DNA of 64,000 nucleotides, from positions 682,001-746,000 of the forward strand of contig NZ_SZZH01000003.1 of NCBI RefSeq assembly GCF_005298075.1. The letters run 5' to 3'. The first letter of the stretch is position 1. Every line of letters starts with the position of its first letter. Source of the stretch: Nakamurella flava (lineage in GTDB: Bacteria; Actinomycetota; Actinomycetes; Mycobacteriales; Nakamurellaceae). Positions 45,129 to 54,851 of this stretch are shown in pieces. The notes under the pieces were generated by a model. That model was not told the origin of the DNA. It saw nothing but the letters and a program-made list of their open reading frames with translations, and made no database searches. A program made the translations under genes and the position numbers.

Positions 45129-46789
45129 AGCCCCAGCACCGCCCGGACCTCCTCGCGCAGCCGGTCCAGGTCGGCCCGCACCTGGTCGGCGGACTGACCG
45201 TCGGTGCCCCGGACCTGCAGGTAGGCCTTGAGTTTCGGTTCCGTGCCGGACGGCCGGACGACGACCCGCGCGCGGGTCGTGCGCCAGCGGACGGCGTCGG
45301 TGCGGGGGAGCAGGTCGGCGGATTCGGTGATGTCGTCGCCGAGCAGTTCGGTGGGCGGGGTGGCGCGGATGCGACGCATCGCGTCGCTGATGTCGGCCAG
45401 CCGGGTCACCCGGATCGACAACGGACCGGTCACGAAAAGCCCGTCCGCGTCGACGATCTCGGCCAGGCGATCGGTGACGGTCGCCCCGGTGGAGCGCAGC
45501 AGCGCGGTCAGGTCGGCGGCGACCACGGCGGCGGAGATGCCGTCCTTGTCGCGCACGACGCCCGGATCGACGCACAGGCCCAGGGCTTCCTCGTAGCCGA
45601 AGACCAGGCCGGTGCCGGACCCGTCGCCGGCCCGGACGATCCACTTGAACCCGGTGAGTGTCTCGTCGTAGCGGGCGCCGTGCCGGGCGGCGATGGCCTG
45701 CAGTTGTTCCCCGGAGACGATGGTCGTGGCGACCAGCGGGTCGGGGTGCGCGGTGCGGTCGAGGGTGCGCAGCAGGTGGTCGCCCAGCAGGGCGCCGGCC
45801 TCGTCGCCGGTGAGCATCCGCCAGCCGTCCGGGCCAGGGATCCCCAGCGCGCACCGGTCGGCGTCCGGGTCGAGGGCGATGGCCAGGTGGGCGTCGACGT
45901 CGGCGGCCAGGGCGAGCAGCCGGTCGGTCGCGCCCGGTTCCTCCGGGTTGGGGAAGGGGACGGTCGGGAAGTCGGGGTCGGGGACGGCCTGGGCGGCGAC
46001 CACGTGCACGTCGGTGATGCCGGCGGCCCGCAGTCCGCGCACGGTCACCTCGCCGCCCACCCCGTGCATCGGGGTCAGCGCGACGCGCAGCGACGACCGG
46101 TCGGCGGCCGGCGCGGTGCGGGCCAGCTCACCGAGTCGGTCGACGTAGGCGTCGACCAGGTCGTCCGGCCAGGCCCCGGGGGAGCCGACATCGACGGAGA
46201 CGGCGGCCGGGACGGCGGCGATCTCCGCCTCGATGCGGGCGTCGGCGGGGCCGACGAGCTGGGCGCCGTCGGCCAGGTAGACCTTCACCCCGTTGTCGTT
46301 CGGCGGGTTGTGGGACGCGGTGATCTGCACGCCCGCCGCCGCACCCAGGTGCCGGACGGCGAACGCGGTCACCGGGGTGGGCAGCGGTCCGGGAGCGAGG
46401 AGCGCGGTGAAACCCTGCGCAGCCAGCACCCCGGCGGCGTCCCGGGCGAACTCCGCCGACCGGTGCCGGGCGTCGTGCCCGACGATCACGGTGCGGCCGG
46501 CGGCGCCGGTCGCCCGCAGGTGGCGCCCGATACCGGCGGCGGCCCGGCGCACCACGGCGAGGTTCATCCCGGCCGGTCCGGCCCGCAGGGGTCCGCGCAG
46601 GCCCGCGGTACCGAAGGTCAACGGGGCCCGCATCCGGTCGGTGAGGTCGGCGACCGCCTCGCCCCGGCCGGCCATGGCGTCGGCCAGCACGCGTTGCAGC
46701 TCGTCCCGGTCGGCCGGCGACGGGTCGTCGGCGATCCACCGCAGGGCGGCCGTGCGGACCTCGGTGGGCAGCGGCGCGGCCAGGGACAT
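45125..46789 (-). CDS. pmmB: Phosphoglucomutase/phosphomannomutase family alpha-D-phosphohexomutase
   Basis: 554 residues, four-domain enzyme. The phosphoserine loop is TASHNPPNDNGVKVY, the metal loop DPDADRCALG, the sugar loop FGYEEALG and the phosphate-binding end VVRPSGTEPKLK. Together with the nucleoside phosphorylases it may act on (deoxy)ribose-1-phosphate as well as hexose phosphates; the symbol follows mycobacterial gene order. It is 28 bases downstream of punA on the same strand. Confidence 0.93.
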   Translation of the reverse strand: MSLAAPLPTEVRTAALRWIADDPSPADRDELQRVLADAMAGRGEAVADLTDRMRAPLTFGTAGLRGPLRAGPAGMNLAVVRRAAAGIGRHLRATGAAGRTVIVGHDARHRSAEFARDAAGVLAAQGFTALLAPGPLPTPVTAFAVRHLGAAAGVQITASHNPPNDNGVKVYLADGAQLVGPADARIEAEIAAVPAAVSVDVGSPGAWPDDLVDAYVDRLGELARTAPAADRSSLRVALTPMHGVGGEVTVRGLRAAGITDVHVVAAQAVPDPDFPTVPFPNPEEPGATDRLLALAADVDAHLAIALDPDADRCALGIPGPDGWRMLTGDEAGALLGDHLLRTLDRTAHPDPLVATTIVSGEQLQAIAARHGARYDETLTGFKWIVRAGDGSGTGLVFGYEEALGLCVDPGVVRDKDGISAAVVAADLTALLRSTGATVTDRLAEIVDADGLFVTGPLSIRVTRLADISDAMRRIRATPPTELLGDDITESADLLPRTDAVRWRTTRARVVVRPSGTEPKLKAYLQVRGTDGQSADQVRADLDRLREEVRAVLGL

Positions 46790-46817
46790 GTCGGCTCCGT
46801 CCGTTCGGTGCGGGAGG

Positions 46818-47636
46818 TCAGGACCGGGTGATCAGCTCACGGAGCAGTTCACCGAGGTCGGCCGCGGCGGCGCGGCCGGTGTCCAGGACCTCCTGGTGGT
46901 TGAGGGCCTCGCCGGTGATGCCGGCGGCGAGGTTGGTCACCAGGGACAGGCCGAACACCTCGAGTCCGGCCTCGCGGGCGGCGATGGCCTCCAGCACCGT
47001 CGACATGCCGACCAGGTCGGCGCCCAGGGTGGCGAGCATCCGGATCTCGGCCGGGGTCTCGAAGTGCGGCCCGGGGAATTGGGCGTAGACGCCCTCGGTG
47101 AGCTCGGGGGAGATCTGGCGGGCCAGCTCGCGCAGCCGCGGTGAGTAGAGGTCGGTGAGGTCGACGAAGTTGGCCCCGGCGATCGGTGAGGTGGCGGTCA
47201 GGTTGAGGTGGTCGGCGATGAGGACGGCCTCACCGGGGCGCATCCCGGGGCGCAGTCCGCCGGCCGCGTTGGTCAGCAGCAGCGTCCGCACTCCGGCGGC
47301 GGCGGTGGTGCGCACGGCGTGGGCCACGGCGGCGACCCCGCGGCCCTCGTACAGATGGGTGCGGCCGAGGAAGACCAGGGCCCGCTTGTCGCCGATCACG
47401 ACGGACAGCACCTTGCCGGCGTGGCCGGCGACCCCAGGGGCCCGGAAGCCGGGCAGATCGGTCATGTCGATCTCGGCCTCCGGCGTACCCAGCCGTTCGG
47501 CGGCCGGCAGCCAACCGGAGCCCATCACCAGGGCGACGTCGTGGGTGGCGGCGCCGGTGCGCTCGGCCAGCACGGCGGCGGCCTGGGCGGCGAGTTCCTG
47601 CGGCGACGGGGCGGCGGGGTTCGAGGCGTCGGACAT
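46818..47636 (-). CDS. punA: Purine nucleoside phosphorylase (trimeric, class I)
   Basis: 272 residues. Phosphate-binding MGSGW and GRTHLYEG, then [19 protein letters not shown] and SLVTNLAAG, the inosine/guanosine-specific trimeric type. It splits inosine and guanosine to base and ribose-1-phosphate. ATG at 47636. Operon with pmmB. Products meet the xanthine dehydrogenase route at the end of the window. Confidence 0.95.
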   Translation of the reverse strand: MSDASNPAAPSPQELAAQAAAVLAERTGAATHDVALVMGSGWLPAAERLGTPEAEIDMTDLPGFRAPGVAGHAGKVLSVVIGDKRALVFLGRTHLYEGRGVAAVAHAVRTTAAAGVRTLLLTNAAGGLRPGMRPGEAVLIADHLNLTATSPIAGANFVDLTDLYSPRLRELARQISPELTEGVYAQFPGPHFETPAEIRMLATLGADLVGMSTVLEAIAAREAGLEVFGLSLVTNLAAGITGEALNHQEVLDTGRAAAADLGELLRELITRS

Positions 47637-47842
47637 GCCCCGGAGCCTAGATCGACCGGCGTCCGCGGGGGCGGCCGGTCGGCCGCTCCGGCCCAGCCGG
47701 CCTGGCTGACCCGTCCGAGTGGGTCTGATCAGATGCCCGACTCCCCGATCGGGTTGCGTGCGGTCGGGGTGGGAAAGGACATGCCGTCCGGAACGGGGAC
47801 ACAGCTGTTTCCGGGGCGTTGCGTGGGCCCCGGTTTGGCACG

Positions 47843-49327
47843 ATGGACCGCATGCCGCCGACCGAGACGCCGCCCGATCGTGGGTCGGTCGCACGTCCGG
47901 CGCCGGGCGCTCCGGCGGCATCCCCGCAGGACACCCAACCCGCGGTGATGGAGTCGCTGCTCAGCCGGTCCGGGGCTCGGCCGCCGGCCGCGACCCGGAC
48001 CCCCGACGCTTCGGCGTCCGGGCGACGGCTGGCCGGGCGCTACCGGCTCGACTCCGTCATCGGCAAGGGATCGATGGGCACGGTGTGGGCGGCCACCGAC
48101 GAGGTGCTGCAGCGTCGGGTCGCCATCAAGGAGATCGACTACCCGCCGGGCATGTCGTCCGACGAGGTCCGCCAGCTGCAGCAGCGGACGCTGCGGGAGG
48201 CCCGGGCGATCGGTGCGCTGTCCAACCCGTACGTCGTCACGCTCTTCGACATCCTGACCCTGGACAGCGGCCCGGTCATCGTCATGGAGCTGCTGCGGGC
48301 GCGGTCGCTGGCCGACATCATCAAGCAGGTCGAGCGTCTGTCCGACGGGCAGGCCGCCACCATCGGTGTCGCGGTCGCCGGCGGACTGCTCGCCGCCCAC
48401 GCCGCCGGTATCACCCACCGCGACGTCAAACCGGCCAACGTGCTCATCTGCGACGACGGCCGCATCAAGCTGACCGACTTCGGCATCGCCCGCAGCTCGG
48501 GGGAGCAGACCCTGACCGCGACCGGGCTGCTGCTCGGGTCGCCGGCCTACATCGCGCCCGAGGTCGCCAGCGGCGTCCCCGCCGGGCCGGTGTCCGACGC
48601 GTGGGGCCTGGGTGGGCTGCTCTTCGCGTGCGTCGAGGGGCATCCGCCGTTCGACCAAGGGTCGGCCATCGCCACCCTGACCTCCGTGGTCAAGGACCCG
48701 GTGCCGCCGCACCCGCACGCCGGCCGGATCGGCGGCGTGGTGTCCGGTCTGCTGGTCAAGACCCCGCATCTGCGCATGCGGCTGGACCGGGCGCTCACCG
48801 CATTGCGGGCGGTCGCCGACGACCCGTCCGGGATGAAGCTGGGCCTGGCCGGACAGCTGCCGCCCAGCCCGGCGGCGACCCCGGCCCACGGCATGCCGCA
48901 CCAGGCCCGGCCCGCCCGTCCGGCGTCCTCACCGCTGGCCACCCCGGCGAGCGGCCTGCGGCCGGCCGGTCCGGAACCGGTGTCGAGCCCGGCCGACGTG
49001 TCCGCCACCGGGCGGGCCACCCGCTCGGGCGTGGGCCCCGGTGCGCAGACCCCCGTCCCCGCCGCGTCGAAGGATCTGCCCCCGCCACCGTGGGCGACCG
49101 ACGGCACCGGATCGGCGGCGTTGCCGGCCCTGCCGGACGTGGCGCCCCCGCGCAGCCGGGCCCGGTTGCTCGTCGCCCTGCTGGTGGCGGCGCTGATCGC
49201 GGTGGCCGCGTTCCTGGGGGTCCGGCTGATCGCCGACGCCGCCAGCGACGGCACGGCCTCGGCCGCCGCGCCCCCGGCAGCCACGGCCGGTCCGGCCGAC
49301 ACGGGCGAGACCCCCGGCCAGCTCTGA
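47843..49327 (+). CDS. Membrane-anchored serine/threonine protein kinase
   Basis: 494 residues. Kinase domain at about residues 60-325: glycine loop [16 protein letters not shown] lysine, catalytic [18 protein letters not shown] and a GSPAYIAPE activation-segment end. A proline/alanine-rich juxtamembrane linker of about 110 residues leads to one membrane helix ([19 protein letters not shown]) and a short extracytoplasmic tail with no sensor domain. Start is ATG 47843 or 47852. It converges on meaB with 16 bases between. Confidence 0.92.
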   Translation: MDRMPPTETPPDRGSVARPAPGAPAASPQDTQPAVMESLLSRSGARPPAATRTPDASASGRRLAGRYRLDSVIGKGSMGTVWAATDEVLQRRVAIKEIDYPPGMSSDEVRQLQQRTLREARAIGALSNPYVVTLFDILTLDSGPVIVMELLRARSLADIIKQVERLSDGQAATIGVAVAGGLLAAHAAGITHRDVKPANVLICDDGRIKLTDFGIARSSGEQTLTATGLLLGSPAYIAPEVASGVPAGPVSDAWGLGGLLFACVEGHPPFDQGSAIATLTSVVKDPVPPHPHAGRIGGVVSGLLVKTPHLRMRLDRALTALRAVADDPSGMKLGLAGQLPPSPAATPAHGMPHQARPARPASSPLATPASGLRPAGPEPVSSPADVSATGRATRSGVGPGAQTPVPAASKDLPPPPWATDGTGSAALPALPDVAPPRSRARLLVALLVAALIAVAAFLGVRLIADAASDGTASAAAPPAATAGPADTGETPGQL

Positions 49328-49343
49328 CGTCTCGCCCGGGCGG

Positions 49344-50372
49344 TCAGGTCGCGTCGAACGCGCCGAGCAGTGCGTCGGCCGCCGCCGACGCGGACAGCAC
49401 GCCGTCGAGCACGTCCCGGCGGACGTCGTCCCGGACGGCCAGCACCTGCGGGGACCGGCGGTAGCGGTCCTCCAGTTCGTCGCGGACCAGCGCCTGGGCC
49501 AGCGCCCAGCGTTGCTGGGCCCGCCGCTGCCGGATCCGCTCCGGGCCCAGGGCCGCGGCGTGCGCCGTCACGGTGGCCCACAGCTCGTCCACCCCGTCGC
49601 CGGTGAGCCCGGAGCAGGTCACGACGCGTGGGGTCCAGACCTCGTCCATGCCCCGCGCGGTGAGTCGGAGGGCCCCAGCCAGTTCGCGGGCCGCCGCCCG
49701 GGCCTCGGTGGCGCGGTCGCCGTCGGCCTTGTTGATCGCGACGACGTCCGCCAGTTCCAGGACGCCCTTCTTGATGCCCTGCAACTGATCACCCGACCGG
49801 GCCAGGGCCAGCAGGAGGAACGTGTCGACCATCGCGGCCACGTGGGTCTCGGACTGGCCGACGCCGACCGTCTCGACCAGCACGACGTCGAAACCGGCGG
49901 CCTCCAGCACCGGGACGGTCTGCGCGGTCGCCCGGGCGACCCCGCCGAGCGTGCCCGCAGTGGGGGAGGGCCGGATGTAGGCGTCGGGGTCGACGGCCAG
50001 GCGCGGCATCCGGGTCTTGTCGCCGAGTACCGACCCGCCGGTGCGGGCGCTGGACGGGTCGACGGCCAGGACGCCGACGCGGTGCCCGGCCGCGGTCAGC
50101 CGGGTGCCGAGCATCTCCACCAGGGTCGATTTCCCGGCCCCCGGGACCCCGCTGATGCCGATCCGGACGGTCGGTCGCTCCGGTTCGGGGAGCGCGGCCA
50201 GCAGATCCCGCGCCGCGGCCCGGTGGTCGGCCCGGGTGGATTCCACGAGGGTGATGGCTCGCGCGAGGGCCGCACGGGAACCGTTCTGCAGGTCGGTCAG
50301 CAGCCGGGTGGTGTCCGTCGCCGTTGCCCCGCCGGCGGTCGGACGGTCGGCGGCGGGAACGGGAGTCGACAC
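49344..50372 (-). CDS. meaB: Methylmalonyl-CoA mutase-associated GTPase MeaB
   Basis: 342 residues, G3E-type GTPase that protects and loads the B12-dependent mutase. Walker [13 protein letters not shown], Walker B region [12 protein letters not shown] and base-recognition NKADGD are all visible. The mutase itself is not in the window. Confidence 0.94.
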   Translation of the reverse strand: MSTPVPAADRPTAGGATATDTTRLLTDLQNGSRAALARAITLVESTRADHRAAARDLLAALPEPERPTVRIGISGVPGAGKSTLVEMLGTRLTAAGHRVGVLAVDPSSARTGGSVLGDKTRMPRLAVDPDAYIRPSPTAGTLGGVARATAQTVPVLEAAGFDVVLVETVGVGQSETHVAAMVDTFLLLALARSGDQLQGIKKGVLELADVVAINKADGDRATEARAAARELAGALRLTARGMDEVWTPRVVTCSGLTGDGVDELWATVTAHAAALGPERIRQRRAQQRWALAQALVRDELEDRYRRSPQVLAVRDDVRRDVLDGVLSASAAADALLGAFDAT

Positions 50373-50432
50373 GCGGGCGATGCTACGGGGGCACCGGACT
50401 GGACTTCCGGCTCGGACGTCGGGTCCGCCGTC

Positions 50433-50876
50433 TCAGCCGGTGGTCGGCGTCTGCCGGACGTTAGTGGCCGCGACGAAGGCCCAGTCGGCGCCGTCGGTGC
50501 TCGCGGCGACCAGGGTGAAGATGCCGCGGCACGGGGCAAGCGTGTGTGCGGTCGCGGCGGGGGTGTGGCGGAGAGTCCAGGACAGGTGCGCCACCGTGGT
50601 CGACTCGTGCACCAGAGCGACGCGGAGATCGTCAGCCGTCAGCGCGGTTCCGGCCAGGCGGGTCTCGAACCCGGCCCGATGCCCGCGGGCGATCTCGGCG
50701 CGACCCGGCATCCGCGTGCCGAAGATGTTGATGAAGACGGCGTCCGGGGTGAACAGCGCGGCAAAGGCGTCCGCGTCCATGTCGTTGTAGGCGGTCATCA
50801 GCCGGTGGGCGAGGTACCGCGTGCGTTCTACCGCTCGACGTTCGTGCTCCGGGTGACGGCCGGGGGTCGAGGTCAT
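50433..50876 (-). CDS. SnoaL/NTF2-like protein (SgcJ/EcaC type)
   Basis: 147 residues. AYNDMDADAFAALFTPDAVFINIFGTRMPGRAEI, in two blocks, is the NTF2-like cone-fold start, where the F-T-x-D-A-x-(F/W) helix-strand turn is conserved. A Trp-containing beta strand ends the protein. Related proteins bind small ligands or act as ketosteroid-isomerase-like enzymes. Function unknown. Confidence 0.7.
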   Translation of the reverse strand: MTSTPGRHPEHERRAVERTRYLAHRLMTAYNDMDADAFAALFTPDAVFINIFGTRMPGRAEIARGHRAGFETRLAGTALTADDLRVALVHESTTVAHLSWTLRHTPAATAHTLAPCRGIFTLVAASTDGADWAFVAATNVRQTPTTG

Positions 50877-51007
50877 ACCCAGATTGTCACCGACCGGGCG
50901 GTCTGCCAGCCCCGGCGACCCGCGAGGTGCCGAGGACGGGGTCCGTCGTCCGCCCGCCCGGGTCGGTGTCGTCGTCCGGACCGGTTCCGGACGGGCATGC
51001 TCGGGGG

Positions 51008-51808
51008 GTGACGACGACCGCGGCGATCGGAGCCGCCGCGCCCACTGCCGGCGTGGACCTGGCCGCCGCGCCGACCAACACAGCGGTCGCCGTCGTCGAC
51101 TGGTCCATGGACGGTGAAGCCGAGCTGACCCAGCTCACCGTCGGCGTGGCCGACGACGCCATCGTCGAGGTCATCGGCCGGGTGGCGCGGGCGGGCGGGC
51201 GGACCGGGATCGACTGCCCGCTGGGGTGGCCGGAGCGGTTCGTCGAGTTCCTGCTGGCCCACCGGGGCGGCACCGCGCCGACCGACCTGGGCACGCCGGA
51301 CGCGCGCCGTCCGCTGCTGTACCGGCGCACCGATCTGGCCGTCATCGCCGCCGGGCACCGGCCGCTGAGCGTGGCCGCCGATCGCATCGCGCATCCCGCG
51401 GTCCGGGTGGCCGGCATCCTGGCCCGCCTGTCCGAACCCGGCCGTCCCGTGGACCGCAGCGGCCGCGGGCCGGTGGCCGAGGTGTACCCGGCGGTCGCGT
51501 TGCGGCATTGGGGGCTGACCTCCCGGGCGTACAAGGGGACGGCCAACGCGGCGGTCCGCAGCGCCCTGGTCGGTAACCTCCTGGCAACGATCCCGTGGTT
51601 GCGGGTGTCCGGGGGCCAGCGCGAGCTGCTGTGCCGTTCCGATCACGCGCTCGACGCCCTCGTCAGCGCACTGGTCGCCCGCGCCGTGGTGATCGGCGCG
51701 GCGACCGTCCCGCCGCCGGCGGACGCGGCGGTCGCCGCGATCGAGGGATGGATCGCCCTGCCGACGACCGCACTGCATCGCCTGCCGACCGGAGGAGCCA
51801 CCGCATGA
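51008..51808 (+). CDS. DUF429 family protein
   Basis: About 266 residues. AGVDLAAAPTNTAVAVVDW at the start, GIDCPLGWPERF, then RRTD, VAEVYPAVALRHWG and CRSDHALDALVSALVARA show the DUF429 (RNase H-like fold) pattern with conserved acidic residues. Activity unknown. GTG start at 51008 is the first with a plausible length. The stop overlaps the acyl-CoA dehydrogenase start (ATGA). Confidence 0.8.
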   Translation: MTTTAAIGAAAPTAGVDLAAAPTNTAVAVVDWSMDGEAELTQLTVGVADDAIVEVIGRVARAGGRTGIDCPLGWPERFVEFLLAHRGGTAPTDLGTPDARRPLLYRRTDLAVIAAGHRPLSVAADRIAHPAVRVAGILARLSEPGRPVDRSGRGPVAEVYPAVALRHWGLTSRAYKGTANAAVRSALVGNLLATIPWLRVSGGQRELLCRSDHALDALVSALVARAVVIGAATVPPPADAAVAAIEGWIALPTTALHRLPTGGATA

Positions 51809-53004
51809 CCCCGACGCCGTCCGAGCCGTTGACCGATCGGGCCCGCGATTACCTGGACCTCGACTCGTTGCTGACCGACGCGGAGCGGCGGACGCAGGCG
51901 ACGGTCCGCGCGTTCGTCGACGACCGCATCCGTCCGTACATCGCCGACTGGTACGAGCGCGCGCACTTCCCGCGGGAGATCGCCCCGCAGATGGGCGCTC
52001 TCGGGCTGCTCGGGATGCACCTGACCGGATACGGCTGCGCCGGTCGCAGCGCCGTCGAGTACGGCCTGGCGGCCATGGAGTTGGAGGCCGGCGACTCCGG
52101 GCTGCGGACGTTCGTCTCCGTCCAGGGGTCCCTGGCGATGACCGCGATCCACCGGCACGGCTCGGAGGAACAGAAGCGGCAGTGGCTGCCGCGGATGGCC
52201 ACCGGTGAACTCATCGGCTGCTTCGGCCTCACCGAGCCGACCGCCGGCAGCGACCCGGCCAGCATGCGCACGTTCGCCCGCCGGGACGGTGCGGGCGACG
52301 GTGCGGACTGGGTCCTGTCCGGGGCGAAGCGGTGGATCGGGCTGGCGTCGATCGCCGCGGTCGCGGTCATCTGGGCGCAGACCGACGACGGCATCCGGGG
52401 TTTCCTGGTCCCGACCGACTCGCCCGGGTTCACCGCCACCCCCATCGCCGGCAAGCTGTCGATGCGCGCCTCCATCCAGTGCGACATCACGATGGACGAC
52501 GTCCGGCTGCCGGCCGACGCCGTCCTCCCCGGGGTGGTCGGGTTGAAGGGGCCGTTCAGCTGCCTCAACGAGGCCCGGTACGGCATCCTCTGGGGCGTCC
52601 TCGGCGCGGCCCGCGACTCGTACGAGGCCGCGGTGCGCTACAGCCTGCAGCGCACCCAGTTCGACCGTCCGCTCGCCGGGTACCAGCTGACCCAGCGCAA
52701 ACTCGCCGACATGGTCCTGGAACTGCAGAAGGGCCAGCTGGTCGCCCTGCACACCGGCCGGCTCAAGGACGCGGGACGCCTGCAGCCCCAGCAGATCTCG
52801 TTCGGGAAGCTGAACAACGTGCGGGAGGCCATCGCCATCTGCCGGCAGGCCCGGGAACTGCTGGGCGGCAACGGGATCACCCTGGAGCACTCACCGTTGC
52901 GGCACGCCGACAACCTCGAGAGCGTGCGGACCTACGAGGGCACCGACGACGTCCACACGCTTGTCATGGGGCAGGCCATCACCGGTCTACCCGCTTTCCG
53001 GTGA
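51805..53004 (+). CDS. Acyl-CoA dehydrogenase, glutaryl-CoA dehydrogenase-like
   Basis: 399 residues. FAD-binding GCFGLTEPTAGSDPASM, LSGAKRWIG and a catalytic Glu in VRTYEGTDDVHTLVMG. The residues around LNEARYGILWGVLGAA and the final GQAITGLPAF are typical of glutaryl-CoA dehydrogenase, which decarboxylates as it oxidises. It is coupled to DUF429 upstream and to an MFS transporter downstream by 4-base overlaps, so the three are one operon. Confidence 0.88.
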   Translation: MTPTPSEPLTDRARDYLDLDSLLTDAERRTQATVRAFVDDRIRPYIADWYERAHFPREIAPQMGALGLLGMHLTGYGCAGRSAVEYGLAAMELEAGDSGLRTFVSVQGSLAMTAIHRHGSEEQKRQWLPRMATGELIGCFGLTEPTAGSDPASMRTFARRDGAGDGADWVLSGAKRWIGLASIAAVAVIWAQTDDGIRGFLVPTDSPGFTATPIAGKLSMRASIQCDITMDDVRLPADAVLPGVVGLKGPFSCLNEARYGILWGVLGAARDSYEAAVRYSLQRTQFDRPLAGYQLTQRKLADMVLELQKGQLVALHTGRLKDAGRLQPQQISFGKLNNVREAIAICRQARELLGGNGITLEHSPLRHADNLESVRTYEGTDDVHTLVMGQAITGLPAFR

Positions 53005-54230
53005 CGGCCGAACCGGCACCGCGTCCCGCTGCGGGTCCGCGGGTGCTGATCGCCGCGGCGATCCTGCTGTTGGCCTTCAACCTGCGCCCGGCGGTCAACG
53101 TGCTCGGCGCGGTCATCCCCGAGTTGCGGGCGGCGACCGGACTCCCGGCCGGCACCACCGGGTTGCTCCTGTCGCTGCCCACGTTGGCCTTCGCGGTCAC
53201 CGGGTTGGCCGCCCCGGCGCTGGCCGCGAGGTTCGGCGCCCATCGCACCGTCGTGGTCGCGCTCGCCGCGTTGGTGATGGGGCAGGTGGCCCGCGCCTTC
53301 CTGCCCGGTGTGGCGGCCCTGTTCGCCGGCTCGCTCCTCGCGCTGGCCGGGATCGCGGTGGCCAACGTCCTGATGCCCGGGCTGGTGCGCGCGCACTTCC
53401 CCGATCGCATCCCGCTGCTCACCGCCGCCTACACCACCCTGCTGACGGTCGGCGGGGCGGCGGCCGCAGGGTTGACCATCCCGGTGGAACGGGCGCTGGG
53501 GGGCGACTGGCAGGTCGGTCTCGGGTTGTGGACGGTGACCGCGGTGATCGCCCTGGTGCCGTGGCTGGCGATGCTGCGGGCCGACCGGGGCCCCGCGGCG
53601 AAGGCCGCAGGCGCGCCGGCCGGTCGACGGATACCGCTGCGCCAGCTGGCGCGGACCCGGGTGGCCTGGGCGCTGGCCGTCTACTTCGCCTGCCAGTCGA
53701 TGGTCGCCTACGTGGTGTTCGGCTGGCTGACCCAGATCCTCGTGGGGGCGGGTCTGCCCGACGTGGTGGCGGCCGCGCAGGTGTCGATCGCGATCGCGGT
53801 GGGTGTCCCGTTCGCCGCGCTGGTGCCGCCGCTGCTGGGCCGGGCCAGCCGTCCGCAGCTGCTCGTACTGGGGTTGTCGTCCTGCTATCTGGCCGCGTTC
53901 GTCGGATTGATCGCATCGCCGACGGACCCGGTGTGGCTGTGGGCGGCGCTCATCGGGGTCGGCACCGGGACGTTCCCGCTGGCCCTGACCCTGATCGCGC
54001 TGCGGGCCCGCACCGGGCTCGCGACCACGTCGCTCTCGGCGTTCACGCAGTGCGTCGGGTACCTGATCGCCTCGGTCGGCCCCATCGGGTTCGGGTTGCT
54101 GTTCGACCTGAGCGGCGACTGGACGATCCCGCTGCTGGCGATGTGCGCGGTGGTGGTCCTGCAGATCGTGGCCGGCCTGGCGGCGGTGCGGCCCCGCAAG
54201 GTCGAGGACGAACTGCCGTCCGCGGCCTGA
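53001..54230 (+). CDS. CynX/NimT-like MFS transporter
   Basis: 409 residues with 12 hydrophobic segments. LLLAFNLRPAVNVLGAVIPELR is the conserved first helix of CynX/NimT transporters (FNLRPA), and LAFAVTGLAAPALAARFGAHR the loop 2-3 signature. Substrate unknown; relatives carry cyanate, nitroimidazole or small organic anions. GTG start at 53001 overlaps the upstream stop (GTGA). Confidence 0.88.
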   Translation: MTAEPAPRPAAGPRVLIAAAILLLAFNLRPAVNVLGAVIPELRAATGLPAGTTGLLLSLPTLAFAVTGLAAPALAARFGAHRTVVVALAALVMGQVARAFLPGVAALFAGSLLALAGIAVANVLMPGLVRAHFPDRIPLLTAAYTTLLTVGGAAAAGLTIPVERALGGDWQVGLGLWTVTAVIALVPWLAMLRADRGPAAKAAGAPAGRRIPLRQLARTRVAWALAVYFACQSMVAYVVFGWLTQILVGAGLPDVVAAAQVSIAIAVGVPFAALVPPLLGRASRPQLLVLGLSSCYLAAFVGLIASPTDPVWLWAALIGVGTGTFPLALTLIALRARTGLATTSLSAFTQCVGYLIASVGPIGFGLLFDLSGDWTIPLLAMCAVVVLQIVAGLAAVRPRKVEDELPSAA

Positions 54231-54238
54231 GACCAGAA

Positions 54239-54276
54239 GGCCGACGCCCCGTCCCGGGTGGGTCGGAGCGTCGGCC
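54239..54276. terminator. Bidirectional terminator
   Basis: Nine-base perfect stem (54239-54247 with 54268-54276) with inner partial pairing, between convergent genes. Confidence 0.6.
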
Positions 54277-54293
54277 GCTGCCGATACGGCGGG

Positions 54294-54683
54294 TCAGGAG
54301 GTCGCAGCCCCGGCGAACGGGGCGGTGTCGAAGTAGGTGGCGAACCGCGACACCTTCCCCTGGTCGTCGAAGTCGAGCAGGCTCACGCCGCGGTAGTTGA
54401 TCGACGCCCCCGCGGCCAGGGTGCCGGTGCTCGTCCACTCCAGGACGCCGAGGTTCCCCGACCCGGTGATCCGGTCGAACGAGGAGGCGATGTCGGAGAA
54501 CTGGCCGAGGTACTGCTGCCAGTACTGCCGGGCGCCGTCGCTGCCGCTGACCTCCTGGTCGACCTCGGGGCGCAGCAGCGTCGCCCCGTCGGCGAATTGC
54601 TCCTGGACGAAAGCGTCCACGTCACCGCTCTTCTCGAGGTGCTGCAGAGCGTCGGCGAAGGCCTGGGCGTGGTCGTCGGACAT
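54294..54683 (-). CDS. SnoaL/NTF2-like protein
   Basis: 129 residues with an NTF2-like fold: EKSGDVDAFVQEQFADGATL, QYWQQYLGQFSDI, VLEWTSTGTLAAGASINYRG and FDDQGKVSRFATYFDT, the usual steroid-isomerase-like/SnoaL layout with a ligand pocket. ATG start. Monocistronic. Function unknown. Confidence 0.8.
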   Translation of the reverse strand: MSDDHAQAFADALQHLEKSGDVDAFVQEQFADGATLLRPEVDQEVSGSDGARQYWQQYLGQFSDIASSFDRITGSGNLGVLEWTSTGTLAAGASINYRGVSLLDFDDQGKVSRFATYFDTAPFAGAATS

Positions 54684-54851
54684 GGTGGTTCCCTTCGATC
54701 GGACGTGACCGACCGGTCGGCCGGCTCGGACCGGCGGTGCCGGTGCGGGGGTCAGTGCCGGAGTGAGTACCCACCGGAGCGGCCCGTGGTCACCCGGACG
54801 GGCCGCCGAACGTCGCGCCGTTTCGGTTCCCGTCCCGAGGTCCGGATGCGC

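Noticed and set aside
50297-50731. Plus- and minus-strand frames around the NTF2-like gene
   Set aside because: Lower-complexity, Arg/Pro-rich products that overlap meaB or the NTF2-like gene; no ribosome sites.
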